Source of the DNA: Piezodorus guildinii
Taxonomy: Eukaryota > Arthropoda > Insecta > Hemiptera > Pentatomidae
Length of the DNA stretch: 64,000 nucleotides
Direction of reading: 5' to 3'
Assembly (NCBI GenBank): GCA_023052935.1
Contig: CM041292.1
Coordinates: 135,980,951-136,044,950, forward strand
Shown: piece after piece, positions 54,091-63,996 of the stretch
Layout of the letters: each line of letters begins with the position of its first letter
Position numbering within the stretch: position 1 is the first letter of the stretch
Translations under genes and position numbers: made by a program
The notes under the pieces: generated by a model
Databases searched by the model: none
The model's input: only the letters and a program-made list of their open reading frames with translations
Told to the model about the DNA's origin: nothing

Positions 54091-54330
54091 TAATTGGAAT
54101 TCTAAGCCAGAAGGTCTCTGAACCATCTTTTCAGACGCCTCGGAGGATAATCAGGAATTGAAGTGGAAGCAAGGTTTAGAACTAAAAGGTAAAACTGAAG
54201 ACTGTCGTGGAAGGATTGGTACATGGTTCGGTCCCAATCAGCAACATATGGAACATTATAGTCATTATGAATTGGTTTATTCGGTGTGAATTGAGGATTT
54301 TACGAAGGACTTAGGATTTTAAGGACTGGA
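54091..54330 (-). pseudogene. Jockey-type LINE C-terminal fragment, minus strand
   Basis: The minus strand reads 'YNVPYVADWDRTMYQSFHD', 'LNLASTSIPDYPPRRLKRWF' and 'RDLLA' then stop. It is parallel to the fragment at 27109-27428 ('LNVPYVAVLARTRYHSFHD' ... 'PRRLKRRWPRDLL'). It is 5'-truncated and decayed. Confidence 0.78.
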
Positions 54331-55430
54331 CACGAGAAAAATACAATGGTTTAGCAGTGGATCATAGATCAACTCACGTTTCTATTTCAAGTACAGATTC
54401 GACTTAGTAGTCAAGTAAGTGAACTTTTTATAGACAAGTGAAAGATTAGAGCATCAGCTTAGCAAGTGTTGAAGTAACTGAAAACTGTGAGAAAATAACA
54501 ATTTTAAAGCTCTTAATTAGATTATAAATATATTTTTTAATTATAACTTTTTATAATATATAGAGTCAGAAATCTTCACCTTGTTTGGTGCCTTTTATTA
54601 ATTCAGTAGGTACAATTTTCCAGATTAATGACGCCAATAAACGTCATTATCCCTAAAAAAAAAATAATAAAAAATTACTGGACTACACTGGCAACATGAA
54701 GGTGCTCTGGAGAAGAGAAGAGGAATTCAGTATGCATTATGAGAAGACCCCATTACTCCAGACTCCAGAAGACCCAATAAGATACAGGCTGATGGGGCGG
54801 ACAATATGATGACCGTGTTTAGAAGCAGCTCACACTCTAAGGACAACTATATCGCCCTCTCCGCCAAATCCCTCTGCCTTAGACCCTATCGGCTATTTCT
54901 GCCCCTCCTATCCCCGTACCATCTTATTATTCCCGTATAAAATTCATGAAAATTAAACTTTCATTTGACCCTATCGACATTCGATCCACGTTTTTTTTCT
55001 TCGTTGCACCCCGATGAATTTGAAATCGGCGGAGGAAACTTCATTCGTTTAAAAAGAGCTGTAAAGCCCAGCTATTACCAAATTTAATTGAGCAATCCAA
55101 CGAATCTCCTGTAAAAACAAATCACATAATTTGAATTGTTTATTTATTAATAATTTTATAAATAAAACACGAAACTATTATATTTTCTTAATTAAACAGA
55201 ATATAAAATAAGTGAAAGTAAAAACAAATAAGGATTATTGCAACATTGGATTTAATTTTATTACTCTTAAAATAATCGTTTTTAGGTCCAAATAACAAAT
55301 TCGCAAGAGCAGTTCTTAATGAAATGTTTAAAGAACTGTACGATTACCAAAAACAAGTTTTCCAAATAAGTTTGTGTGTGAATTTAGACAGTCCGACCCA
55401 AAAACTAAAAGTTATACAACGCTTCCTATG
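54331..55430. other. Intergenic DNA without recognised gene
   Basis: A short palindrome 'AATGACGCCAATAAACGTCA' 'TT' at about 54626 and a GC-richer patch at 54770-54930, both unassigned. Confidence 0.35.
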
Positions 55431-55690
55431 AAAGTGAAATTTCGTATTTAAGGTAGGTTATGCCCAAAGTGTATGTACAAAACACCTTGAGCACCTTATT
55501 TATAAACACCTCTGTATAATAAACGTCTTTGGCTATGTCTGTGATGTACAAAAAATTGGTTCACCTGAAGTGCTACTATAGAAATGCATCTTACATCTAT
55601 TTACCATTTCCTTAAGAACGGCTTTAGCATATCTGATTAAACTTATTATATCATTGTATAAATAATGGAATTTAATACCTAGAAAGATTT
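55431..55690 (-). repeat. Family X repeat, 3' half, decayed minus copy (X9)
   Basis: Reverse-complement landmarks are weak but ordered: 'GTGAAATTTCGTATTTAAGG', 'TTTACCATTTCCTTAAGAAC' 'GGCTTTAGCA', and 'GATTAAACTTATTATATCAT'. These correspond to the 'AAACGGCTCTAACGATTTT' region in better copies. Confidence 0.6.
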
Positions 55691-55798
55691 TATTCTCATT
55701 AGTTAACTGCCTAATTTTCTTCAACTCTTTTTCTGAAGTATCTCTATTTTTTTTTCTTTTAAATAATCTATCTCGTATTTGAGAAATAGTTATGAAAA

Positions 55799-56092
55799 GG
55801 GGAAACCCGAGGCTGAGTTGCTAGCTCGCTAGTCTGTCATGCTAAAGTTGTGAGTTCGAATCCCAGTCCCAGCGGGGCTTTTATAAGGATGTAATTAAAT
55901 GGAGATCCACTCACAGCCTCTTCCCCGGGCATGTGAGACCCGTCAGCCAAATGGTGGCCACTCACAAAATTAGGCGTAGAGAGTGATGACCCTACCCTAC
56001 CAATTGCATCGAGAAACGCAAGTGTAATCTCCCAGGAGATTTACACCGTGAGGTCCAGGACCTGCACGGCCTGTCGCGCCACTGAAAAAAAG
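55799..56092 (+). mobile_element. tRNA-derived SINE, family SINE-1, second copy
   Basis: About 294 bp and similar along its length to 21733-22041: 'GAGGCTGAGTTGCTAGCTCG' (box A), 'GTGAGTTCGAATCCC' (box B), 'GCGGGGCTTTTATAAGGATG', 'ATGTGAGACCCGTCAGCC' and the end 'CCTGTCGCGCCACTGA' plus an A-run. Flanking duplication is unclear (TATGAAA at 55791 and 56101 is a possibility). Confidence 0.85.
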
Positions 56093-57030
56093 TAAGCAAA
56101 TATGAAATATTATTGATTCTATAATAAACTAAGGGAGATTTTTCAAGTTTGAAATTTATTTTCATGAAATATGATCAGCAACTATGTTTCAGCCAAATCT
56201 TAAAACACGATTTCGAAACTAAGGCGTATTATGAAAAACAAGTTTACGCATTTTCAAGCTGACTGTTAGAATGTAATTTGGAAAAAAATATATACTAACA
56301 TATCATTGTTTAATAATCAGCTGTCTTCTAAGTGGGAATCAAATTGGTCACTTTCGAAATATTTCCTTATTAGGTAAATTACGTTTATCTCTTAATAAGC
56401 AAAAGAGGCAGCTAGAGTAAATAAAGTCTACTCTCTTTAGGCGAGCAATGGATAAAACCGAAAAATACAGATCAAGATTTTTTTTAATTGCTAATTCCTC
56501 AAAAAGATTGATCGAAATTTCGACGGAGACACCTTGCAACTCTTATTATACGAAATGTAACATCTATGTCTAAATATAACATACATTAAAATACTTTTGA
56601 GGAAACGCATTTTATTCCATAGTAGGCCTCTTATTCCAAAACTCTGAGAAGAATAAAAGTATTATTATATTTATGAAAGGTCTATATTAGATGTATTCAT
56701 AATTATTTTACCTTTAATAACATTTTTAAAATTAAAGTTATTGGTTTAAAACAAAAAACGTTATTAAAATAAGAAATAAAACCAAAGAGGAAATTTTGGT
56801 AACGGATGTTACCATTAACAGAAGTTAAAAAGTTATGATTAGTTGTTCACATTTTTTATTCTGTATTCTAAATTCCTCAGAAACTCTTTCTACCATCATT
56901 ATGTTTAATTGTTATTAAGTTTTTAAAATTATATTTATAAAGAAGAAAAACATATGGTCGATACAGTTGGAACAGTGTGGATTGAAAGTGTGTAGTTGTT
57001 ACCTGTCAATTATTGTGTTGGTTATATTTT
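56093..57030. other. AT-rich intergenic DNA without recognised gene
   Basis: No feature supported. Confidence 0.4.
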
Positions 57031-57525
57031 ATTGATATTTTAAATTTTCTTCCTCTAAAGTACCTTTAATTTTGTAGATTCTATAAAAATAACTATATTA
57101 TATTGTTACCATTGATGAAAAACAGGTAAATATATAAATTGAATGAATTCGATACCCAACTAAAGGAGAAAACAGAAAACATATTTTTTTAATGCAATTT
57201 TTCGTTTTTGAACATAAGAGCAGTAATATACATGTATGATATACCGTTGGAAAGCTAAAGATTTTAGAAAAAATATTATCTCATACACAAGCTTTTAAAA
57301 GTTAATAGAGAGTGATGAAATGAACATAAAACTAACTGATTATTTTAGATAATAATATAATAGTTTTTTTAATAAAGCACATGTTTCTATATAAATTCAA
57401 TTTAATTAATTCTTTAATAGTTTCACGTATTTTTATCTCTAACTGTTTTTGAAAATTCTTTCATTGCTTTAAAAATGGAGGTAAGTGAAAGTCGTGTGTT
57501 GCCCGCACCAGATTTTTACATTTAA
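57031..57525 (-). repeat. Family X repeat, 5' half, minus strand (X10)
   Basis: Ends at 57525 in the inverse of 'AAAAATCTGGTGCGGGCAAC' 'ACACGACTTTCACTTACC', the cleanest 5' terminus in the window. It runs leftwards through 'TTTCCAACGGTATATCATAC', 'ATTTACCTGTTTTTCATCAA' and 'AAAGGTACTTTAGAGGAAGA', then stops. The 3' half is absent, the converse of X1, X3 and X8. Confidence 0.85.
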
Positions 57526-58150
57526 TAACGAATGCTTAACCATAAATGTGTGAAAAACTGGAAAGAAAAAAAAGTTAAAAACAACCCCCCTTGATACAAG
57601 TGGGCTAGTAGGATTTAGAAGTTACCATCTGGACAGGCTGAATGAGGAACGGATGTAGCAGAAGCCAGGATTAGGGAAGCTTAGTTTCTCCAATCTTATC
57701 TGAACTGCGACTTCTGCACAATCTCACAGCCAACTGGATAACCCAAGTCCTGCAACGTAATATTGACCAGCGTTCCTGCTGTTCCTTCATCTTTGATTAA
57801 CGTATGATGGTGAAATAAAATTAATTTTGTTCAGAATACTGATTGAATCCTTTATTTAAATGCTGGTTTACTGCGGCAATGATATTTTACCTTCCACAGA
57901 CGCCGTTAATGCCATATTTTCCTGTTTTATATTTTTTTGTTTACATGGATATGTCTTTTGGCTAAGGGTAAGTTTATTTTCATTGTGAAACGTTTTTATC
58001 CTTCTGTTTCACAAGCTCTAAATCCATGGTGTTTATCGATCAAAAATGTAATGACAGTTACCTAATCAGAAATTTACAGGAGAATATTTTTTGTTTAGAA
58101 AAATTTGTCGCTAGATCCTACTGTTTAGGAGCTATATTGCTTTGAACGAA
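57526..58150. other. Intergenic DNA without recognised gene
   Basis: 57590-57780 is less AT-rich and unassigned; the rest is AT-rich. Confidence 0.35.
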
Positions 58151-58737
58151 AAAAGTCACGTTTTGACGAAATTTTTATACACGCGACACACAAAGCAACT
58201 TTCTCATCTAAATCGGCTAACCAGAAGAGCCACTTTATACAATGCATTTTGCACCTTTATGAATTTCTCAAAAACAGCTCTAACGATTTTGATTGAGCTC
58301 GCTATATTGATGTAAAATTTAAGGGACTTTAATATAATGTAGGTTTCATTCTGATTGCATTAGTCTAACAGGGCTTAAATCCCGATTGATTAAATTTTTC
58401 CCTCTAAAGTACCTTTCATTTTATATATTTCATAAAAATTAACCATATCATCTTAATGACATTGATGAAGGACTAAATATACAAGTTGGACGAATTCGAT
58501 GACCGGACTATAAAAGAGGACTATAAGAATAAAAGAGCAAACCTATTTTTTTTTATGCAATTTTTGGTTTTCTGATAATAATAACAGTAATATGGACGTA
58601 TAATATACCGTTGGAAAGAGAAAGATTTTAGAAATAATATTATCTGATACACTAAGTTGTAAAAGGTAATAAAAAGTGACGAATAGGGAATAAACTTATT
58701 ACTGTTTGTTTAATCTAAATCATATGTTTCCAATGAA

Positions 58738-58738
<1 letters not shown>
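58151..58738 (-). repeat. Family X repeat, minus strand (X11), interrupted by the LOA-like LINE
   Basis: Reverse-complement landmarks: 'AAATCGGCTAACCAGAAGAG', 'CATTTTGCACCTTTATGAAT', 'AGGTTTCATTCTGATTGCAT', 'AACAGGGCTTAAAT', and 'ATATACCGTTGGAAAG'. It stops at the poly(A) of the LINE at 58739. The missing 5' part of this copy should lie beyond the right edge of the window if the LINE inserted here. Confidence 0.8.
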
Positions 58739-58770
<32 letters not shown>

Positions 58771-58828
58771 CGGCTAATCCAATGCACTGCAGCCAATTTA
58801 GGCTTATTGTGCGCCGTCCAATATACTG

Positions 58829-61800
58829 TTAATACAGGGCTAACGCCTTGGTGAATCTGACTAACCTGTGGGGGTTAATCAGTTCACGCAACTTGGGATC
58901 AGGGATATGGTCGACACCAAAATGGTAAAACCGTGTCCTAGCAATCTCTGGGCAACTGCATATCAAATGAAATGCAGTTTCATCCTCCTTCTTGCAGAAT
59001 CTGCAAGTCGGTGAGGCCACCAAACCCATATTGTGGAGATGCTTATTAAGTTGACAGTGTCCAGTATATAGTCCTGTTACCCTCCTTAGGGTTGTCCTGT
59101 CCATAGAGAGTAGAATATGACTTCTCTCTTTGCAGGGTCCATCCAGAAACATCTTGGAGTGATGCTGCTTGTCGGTATCCCTCCAGTATTGCCTGGATCT
59201 ATTATCAGCAGCAGCCTTAATCAGTCCTTTGGCTTTGCTGAGGCTAATTCCACACACAGGTTCAGGTGTGGGGGGTAGCTGGGCAGAACCCCTCCTCGCG
59301 AGGCTATCAGCCCTCTCTTTCCCTAAGATGCCTGAGTGACCAGGCACCCAATATACCCGGACTTTATTTAGCAGGGAAAGCATATTTAGATTGTTTTTGC
59401 ATTCCTCTACTAGTTTGGACCGTGTTATATAACTACCCAAAGCTTCAATAGCAGCTTGACTATCGGTATGGATAGTTATCTGTCTGTCTCTCATCCCTTC
59501 TGAAATTAAGGTTTGAGCACAGATATTGATAGCCATTACTTCAGCCTGGAAGACTGAGGTATGCTTACCAAGAGAAATGGACAACCCTTCCTCAGGTTTA
59601 TCCATTCTCCATATTCCAGCACCTGAGCCTAGCTCTGTCATGGATCCATCTGTATAACAGTTGACTCCATTGCACGGTTTGTGCGAGTCAGTCCTGTTAA
59701 TCATTGCACAGTAAAGTGTGTCCTTGTATTTCTTTACTTGAAGATCGGAATGCATGGCAAGCACCGAATCTTCATCAATCCTTCTGAACAAGTTGCCATG
59801 GCCCCGGTAAACCAAAGAGCTGGATCTTGTTCCTAACTTAGAGAGCCTATAGGCTGTGTTAAGTGCTTGAGTTTCTACTGCTATGTGTAATGGTGTTAGG
59901 TTGAGTAAAACTTCCATTGCAGCAGTCGGGGTTGTACTCATAGCTCCGGTTGTCATAAGGCATGCCAGTCTTTGCAGCTTCCCAAGCTGCAGCAAGGATT
60001 TACATGTATTTGCCTTATGCCACCACACAACAGCTGCATATAGGACCATCGGTCTTATAACTGTTTTATATATCCAGAGGACCACATTCGGTTTGAGGCC
60101 CCATGTTTTTCCAACAGCCCCTTTACATGCAAAGAGGCACTTAAGTGCCCTTGTACAGGTTTTATCAATGTGGCTGTTCCATTTTAATTTACTATCAAGA
60201 GTAATTCCTAGATGTTTAACTTTACTACAGATATTGACCTCAGCCTCACCAAGGTGGGGTGGTCTGATGGTTATATTTCTTTTGTTAGTGAAGATACAGA
60301 GATTGACCTTCTGAGGGTTGATGCTTAGACCATTCGTCTGACACCATTCCCTAAGAAGTTTCATGGTTGTTTTGAGCAGATCCGATATGGTTTCCGGAAA
60401 CTTGCCTTCAATTAGCACAGCGATATCATCAGCGTATCCCTGTGCATAGAAACCTGCATTACTCAGGATTGTCAGCAACGAGTCGACGACCAGACACCAC
60501 AGAAGTGGAGATAGCACGCCCCCTTGCGGACATCCTCCTCTCGGTCTAATCCACAATCTGGAGTGTCCCAGTTCGGATGTGAGCATCCTTCCCTCCAGCA
60601 TGGCATTAATCCATCCGGAGATTAATCCTCCCACTCCTCTCCTTTCTAAGGCTAATGCCATAGTGTCATAAGGAGTTCGGTCAAAGGCACCCTCTATGTC
60701 AACAAAGATGCCTGCCACAATATCTTTGTTAATCAGAGTTATCTCAATCCTGGAGACCAGGAAGTGTAAGGCAGTTTCACAGGATTTGCCAGGCTGATAA
60801 GCATATTGAGCACTATGTAGTGGTTTATCAGCCAGTATATTGTCTCTAATATGTCTGTCAATAATCTTTTCCAGTGTCTTCAATAGGAAAGATGTCAGAC
60901 ATATAGGCCTATACGCCTTGGGATGGTCATAGGAGGCCTTCCCGGGTTTAGGTATATATCGTACTTTAGCCACATTCCACCTATCAGGTATGTGGTTAAG
61001 TGCTAAACTACCTCTCAGTAAAACAAGGAGGTGGGGTCGCAGCACCTCAAAGCCCTTTTGAAGTAGAGCTGGAAAAATTCCATCAGTGCTGGCTGATTTG
61101 AATGGGGCAAATGATTTAACTGCCCATTCTAGTCTCCCAGAATTGACTATTCTGTTAGCTTCTGCCCACCTATCTGAATTAATAGTATTTTTTTCCGAGG
61201 TGGGATTGTTTGGCTCCTCATCCATCAGCTCGCAGCCAGGGAAGTGTGCTCTAGCAAGTGCCTTCAGGGTGCCAATCTCTGAATCGGTATGGCCCCCTTC
61301 CGCACTGATGGCACCCATAGCTCCCTGGCCCGGCCTCTTGGATAGGATTCTATTTACTCTAAAAGTAGAGGATGTGTCATTGATGTCGTTGCAAAAATTC
61401 CTCCATGCCCCTCTCTTAGCTTTCCTAATGGCTTTATTGTAGTCGGTCAGTGCTTGCTTATAGGCATTCCAACTACCTGTACTTTTGGCTTTATTGAAGA
61501 GTTTCCTAGTAGAAGCTCTCAGCTTGCCAAGTTCACTATTCCACCAGGTAACGTTCCTGTTGGACTTGACAGTACACACTCTATTATTATCAGTGTAGGA
61601 TTTCATTATTGCCTCAGTAAGTGATACATTAAGGCAGTCCAGTTGCCATTTGTCTCTAATTGATTTAGGACACTGTCTTATTTCTTGTTCGAGTTGGGTG
61701 CAGTAGGAACCCCAGTCAGTGAGTTTGGGGTTCCTGTACACCGTCTCAAACATGTCGTTGACATCTATGTCAAATCTGATATATTTGTGATCTGAACATG

Positions 61801-62422
61801 ACTCCTCAAGAGAGACATGCCAGTCCTTAATGAAATCGTTCGCACAATTAGTGCTTAGTGTTATGTCAATGACCTCTGATCTATTTTTGTTGACAAATGT
61901 GGCAGTATTGCCCTTGTTGTGGATTTCAAGATCATTGCTTATGATAAACTCTAATAGAGACTCACCTCTCTGGTTGTTATTTGTACTGCCCCAGAGTCTG
62001 TGGTGAGCGTTGGCGTCAAATGATGCTATCAGGGCGCCTTCGCCTTCCATCTCGGCAACTAGCCTTCTGAGAGCCTCAGTGGGGATGTCCTCTTCATAAG
62101 GAAGGTACACGGCGCAAACTGTGATCTCCCTTCTGTTATTACCCTCAAGGAGGGTCACTTTTGCTGCTGTCAGATCCCTGCAACAGAATTGCCACAAGGG
62201 TAATATCTTTAGGTTGTTTTTGTACAGTATACAGGTCCTGGAGCGCATGGGTACAGCTATTACACTGTAAACCCGCATCTCCAGCCCCTTTACACTGTCT
62301 TTGAAAAGGTAAGGTTCTTGTATTAGAATAATATCAATATTCTTACCTCTTACATTCTGCTGTAGGGCACCACATGCCGCAATGCAGTGATGCAGGTTGA
62401 TCTGCATCAACCGCAACACCAT
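58829..62422 (-). CDS. LOA/R1-group ORF2: endonuclease, reverse transcriptase, RNase H
   Basis: 1197 codons from an ATG that overlaps the ORF1 stop. Endonuclease: 'LMQINLHHCIAACGALQQN', 'IDIILIQEPYLF', 'TVCAVYLPYEED', 'IASFDANAHHRLWGS' and 'CSDHKYIRFD'. RT (about residues 470-740): 'KAYRPICLTSFLLKTLEKII', motif A 'FVDIEGAFDRTPYDTM', motif B 'GCPQGGVLSPLLWCLVV', motif C 'GYADDIAVLI' (about residue 662). RNase H (from about 920): 'NCYTDGSMTELGSG', 'FQAEVMAI', 'IHTDSQAAIEAL' and 'WVPGHSGILGKERADSLA'. C-terminal knuckle 'CRFCKKEDETAFHLICSC'. All catalytic residues are present. It would carry out target-primed reverse transcription in the nucleus. Confidence 0.95.
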   Translation of the reverse strand: MVLRLMQINLHHCIAACGALQQNVRGKNIDIILIQEPYLFKDSVKGLEMRVYSVIAVPMRSRTCILYKNNLKILPLWQFCCRDLTAAKVTLLEGNNRREITVCAVYLPYEEDIPTEALRRLVAEMEGEGALIASFDANAHHRLWGSTNNNQRGESLLEFIISNDLEIHNKGNTATFVNKNRSEVIDITLSTNCANDFIKDWHVSLEESCSDHKYIRFDIDVNDMFETVYRNPKLTDWGSYCTQLEQEIRQCPKSIRDKWQLDCLNVSLTEAIMKSYTDNNRVCTVKSNRNVTWWNSELGKLRASTRKLFNKAKSTGSWNAYKQALTDYNKAIRKAKRGAWRNFCNDINDTSSTFRVNRILSKRPGQGAMGAISAEGGHTDSEIGTLKALARAHFPGCELMDEEPNNPTSEKNTINSDRWAEANRIVNSGRLEWAVKSFAPFKSASTDGIFPALLQKGFEVLRPHLLVLLRGSLALNHIPDRWNVAKVRYIPKPGKASYDHPKAYRPICLTSFLLKTLEKIIDRHIRDNILADKPLHSAQYAYQPGKSCETALHFLVSRIEITLINKDIVAGIFVDIEGAFDRTPYDTMALALERRGVGGLISGWINAMLEGRMLTSELGHSRLWIRPRGGCPQGGVLSPLLWCLVVDSLLTILSNAGFYAQGYADDIAVLIEGKFPETISDLLKTTMKLLREWCQTNGLSINPQKVNLCIFTNKRNITIRPPHLGEAEVNICSKVKHLGITLDSKLKWNSHIDKTCTRALKCLFACKGAVGKTWGLKPNVVLWIYKTVIRPMVLYAAVVWWHKANTCKSLLQLGKLQRLACLMTTGAMSTTPTAAMEVLLNLTPLHIAVETQALNTAYRLSKLGTRSSSLVYRGHGNLFRRIDEDSVLAMHSDLQVKKYKDTLYCAMINRTDSHKPCNGVNCYTDGSMTELGSGAGIWRMDKPEEGLSISLGKHTSVFQAEVMAINICAQTLISEGMRDRQITIHTDSQAAIEALGSYITRSKLVEECKNNLNMLSLLNKVRVYWVPGHSGILGKERADSLARRGSAQLPPTPEPVCGISLSKAKGLIKAAADNRSRQYWRDTDKQHHSKMFLDGPCKERSHILLSMDRTTLRRVTGLYTGHCQLNKHLHNMGLVASPTCRFCKKEDETAFHLICSCPEIARTRFYHFGVDHIPDPKLRELINPHRLVRFTKALALY

Positions 62423-63996
62423 TACTGCTTTTTGGTCTTGCGGGGGTCACATCCTCCCAAGGTACCCGGATCAGCGGGCCCCCCGGATCCAACCGAGATG
62501 CCAACCCCGTACGGTCGTCGAGGAGCCATGCCCCCACCAGTCCTCCCAGTGGAGGTACCTGGATCAGCATGCCCCCCGAACCCCGCCGAAGAGCCAGTTC
62601 CAGACGGGCGCCGGCCGACCGTGCCTTCCCCGGGGCCCTCCGCAGAGGAACCCGGATCGACAGGCCCACCGGATCCCGCCAAGGAGGCATCCCCAGATGG
62701 AAGCCGAGACGCCGTGCCTTCACCGGTTCTTACATTAGAGACACCCGGATCGGCAGGCCCCTCAGCCCCCACCACAGGGCCACCCCCGCAAACCAAAGCA
62801 GTTTTCTCCTTCATCGAGAGCGGTGCTCCTCCGTCATGACCAGGCTCCGTCTTCCTGCCCTCATCCCTGGCAACAGATGAGACCTTGTTAGCCATTTCCT
62901 TTGCAGGTTTGGGTGGCCTCTTCTCCAGCAACCTGAGTTGGACCTTGCCCATCCCAAAGGTCACCAGCCAGTTTCGCTCTTCCAAGAACCTAAGGCTAGA
63001 CTCCGGGATTCTCATCAGGGCGAAGAATCCGTGCCTCTCCTCCTTTACACCCATTAGTGACCATCTGTTCACCTCAGGGATTCTAGAGTTCTGTATGCGT
63101 ATACGCCTACAGAAAGTTTGCTCTGTGAGCTTTTCCCCAGGGAAAAAGCCACCGACTCTGACCGGCTTTTTGAGCTCCTCAAAGTCACCAATGCGGAGCG
63201 CTAGGCCCCCACTAAGTTTAATATTTTTTATGATTTCCGACAACCAGTCTCTAGATTCCTGATTGTCGCAAACCACCACACAGCCGCCCATCTTAAAGCT
63301 GAACCCACTAAACTCAGCCTGGGTGCCACCTTCCTCTAGCTGATCGACAAAGCCGATCAGCTGTTTCTTAACATCCTCACTCTGCTCCCAGGTGAGCTGA
63401 TCAGCTGGGTATCGAGTGGGAATGATAGCTACCTTACTCCCTCCGGCAGCTAGAGCGTATGAAATAACATTAGGGGCCGCACTCCTGGCCCTCTTTGCCA
63501 TAGGCGCAGAGGTTCCGGGTGAGGTCCTAGGTCTTTTCTCAGAGCTCGTTCCAGGAACAGCTTTACTCCGGTCATCCGAGAGTCCCGACAGTCTGGCGGT
63601 CTGAGCCGCCTGACTTTGGTTCTCCAGGAGTCCCGAAGGTCCAGCATCATTCCCAGTTTGAGCTCTCTCTTGCTCTCTCAATTTCTTAAATTTTCTTCTC
63701 TGAGCACCGGAGGGCTTCTTCACCTCCTGGGGCTTGGGGGTTCTCTCAATGGGCCCACCCAAGCTCCGTTCACCCTCCGATGCAACAGAGAGATCTCTTA
63801 CCTCGTCCATGAGCGTCGCTAACGAGCTCCTGGTTTCGTCATCATCTTGCTGCACGCTGGCAGTCGACGGGTCCAGTTGAGTCCCCGACCGGCCATATGA
63901 GGATGATGAAGAATCCTCCACGGCCATCATCTCCAATAACTCCTTCGCCTCCACCTCCTCCTCGCTATCTGAAAAGTTTTTGATTATTTGTGACAT
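62422..63996 (-). CDS. LOA/R1-group ORF1 (nucleic-acid-binding Gag-like protein)
   Basis: 524 codons from the ATG at 63996 ('MSQIIKNFSDSEEEVEAKE'). The acidic, Ser-rich N-terminus is followed by a basic stretch ('SGAQRRKFKKLREQERA') and a folded central domain (about residues 195-360). That domain includes 'VVVCDNQESRDWLSEI' and 'RWSLMGVKEERHGFFALMRI', reminiscent of the DUF4780-type domain of insect LINE ORF1s (recalled, not searched). The C-terminal about 110 residues are Gly/Pro/Ser-rich, with about 3.3 copies of a 31-residue repeat starting 'GP(A/V)DPG'. No CCHC zinc knuckles are present, unlike many R1/jockey ORF1 proteins. Stop and ORF2 start overlap as TAATG, suggesting ORF2 is made by termination-reinitiation. 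ORF1 proteins bind element RNA. Confidence 0.9.
   Translation of the reverse strand: MSQIIKNFSDSEEEVEAKELLEMMAVEDSSSSSYGRSGTQLDPSTASVQQDDDETRSSLATLMDEVRDLSVASEGERSLGGPIERTPKPQEVKKPSGAQRRKFKKLREQERAQTGNDAGPSGLLENQSQAAQTARLSGLSDDRSKAVPGTSSEKRPRTSPGTSAPMAKRARSAAPNVISYALAAGGSKVAIIPTRYPADQLTWEQSEDVKKQLIGFVDQLEEGGTQAEFSGFSFKMGGCVVVCDNQESRDWLSEIIKNIKLSGGLALRIGDFEELKKPVRVGGFFPGEKLTEQTFCRRIRIQNSRIPEVNRWSLMGVKEERHGFFALMRIPESSLRFLEERNWLVTFGMGKVQLRLLEKRPPKPAKEMANKVSSVARDEGRKTEPGHDGGAPLSMKEKTALVCGGGPVVGAEGPADPGVSNVRTGEGTASRLPSGDASLAGSGGPVDPGSSAEGPGEGTVGRRPSGTGSSAGFGGHADPGTSTGRTGGGMAPRRPYGVGISVGSGGPADPGTLGGCDPRKTKKQ
62440..62760 (-). repeat. 93-bp coding minisatellite in ORF1
   Basis: About 3.3 tandem copies of a 93-bp unit encode the 31-residue 'GPADPG...' repeat. 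The units are diverged (for example 'RLPSGDASLAGSG', 'RRPSGTGSSAGFG', 'RRPYGVGISVGSG') but keep frame and length. On the plus strand this appears as GC-rich 'CCCGGATC(G/A)GCAGGCCC'-type repeats. Confidence 0.85.

Noticed and set aside
62387..63262. Several plus-strand frames of 100-150 codons
   Set aside because: They are antisense shadows of ORF1 of the LOA-like LINE, kept open by its GC-rich repeats.
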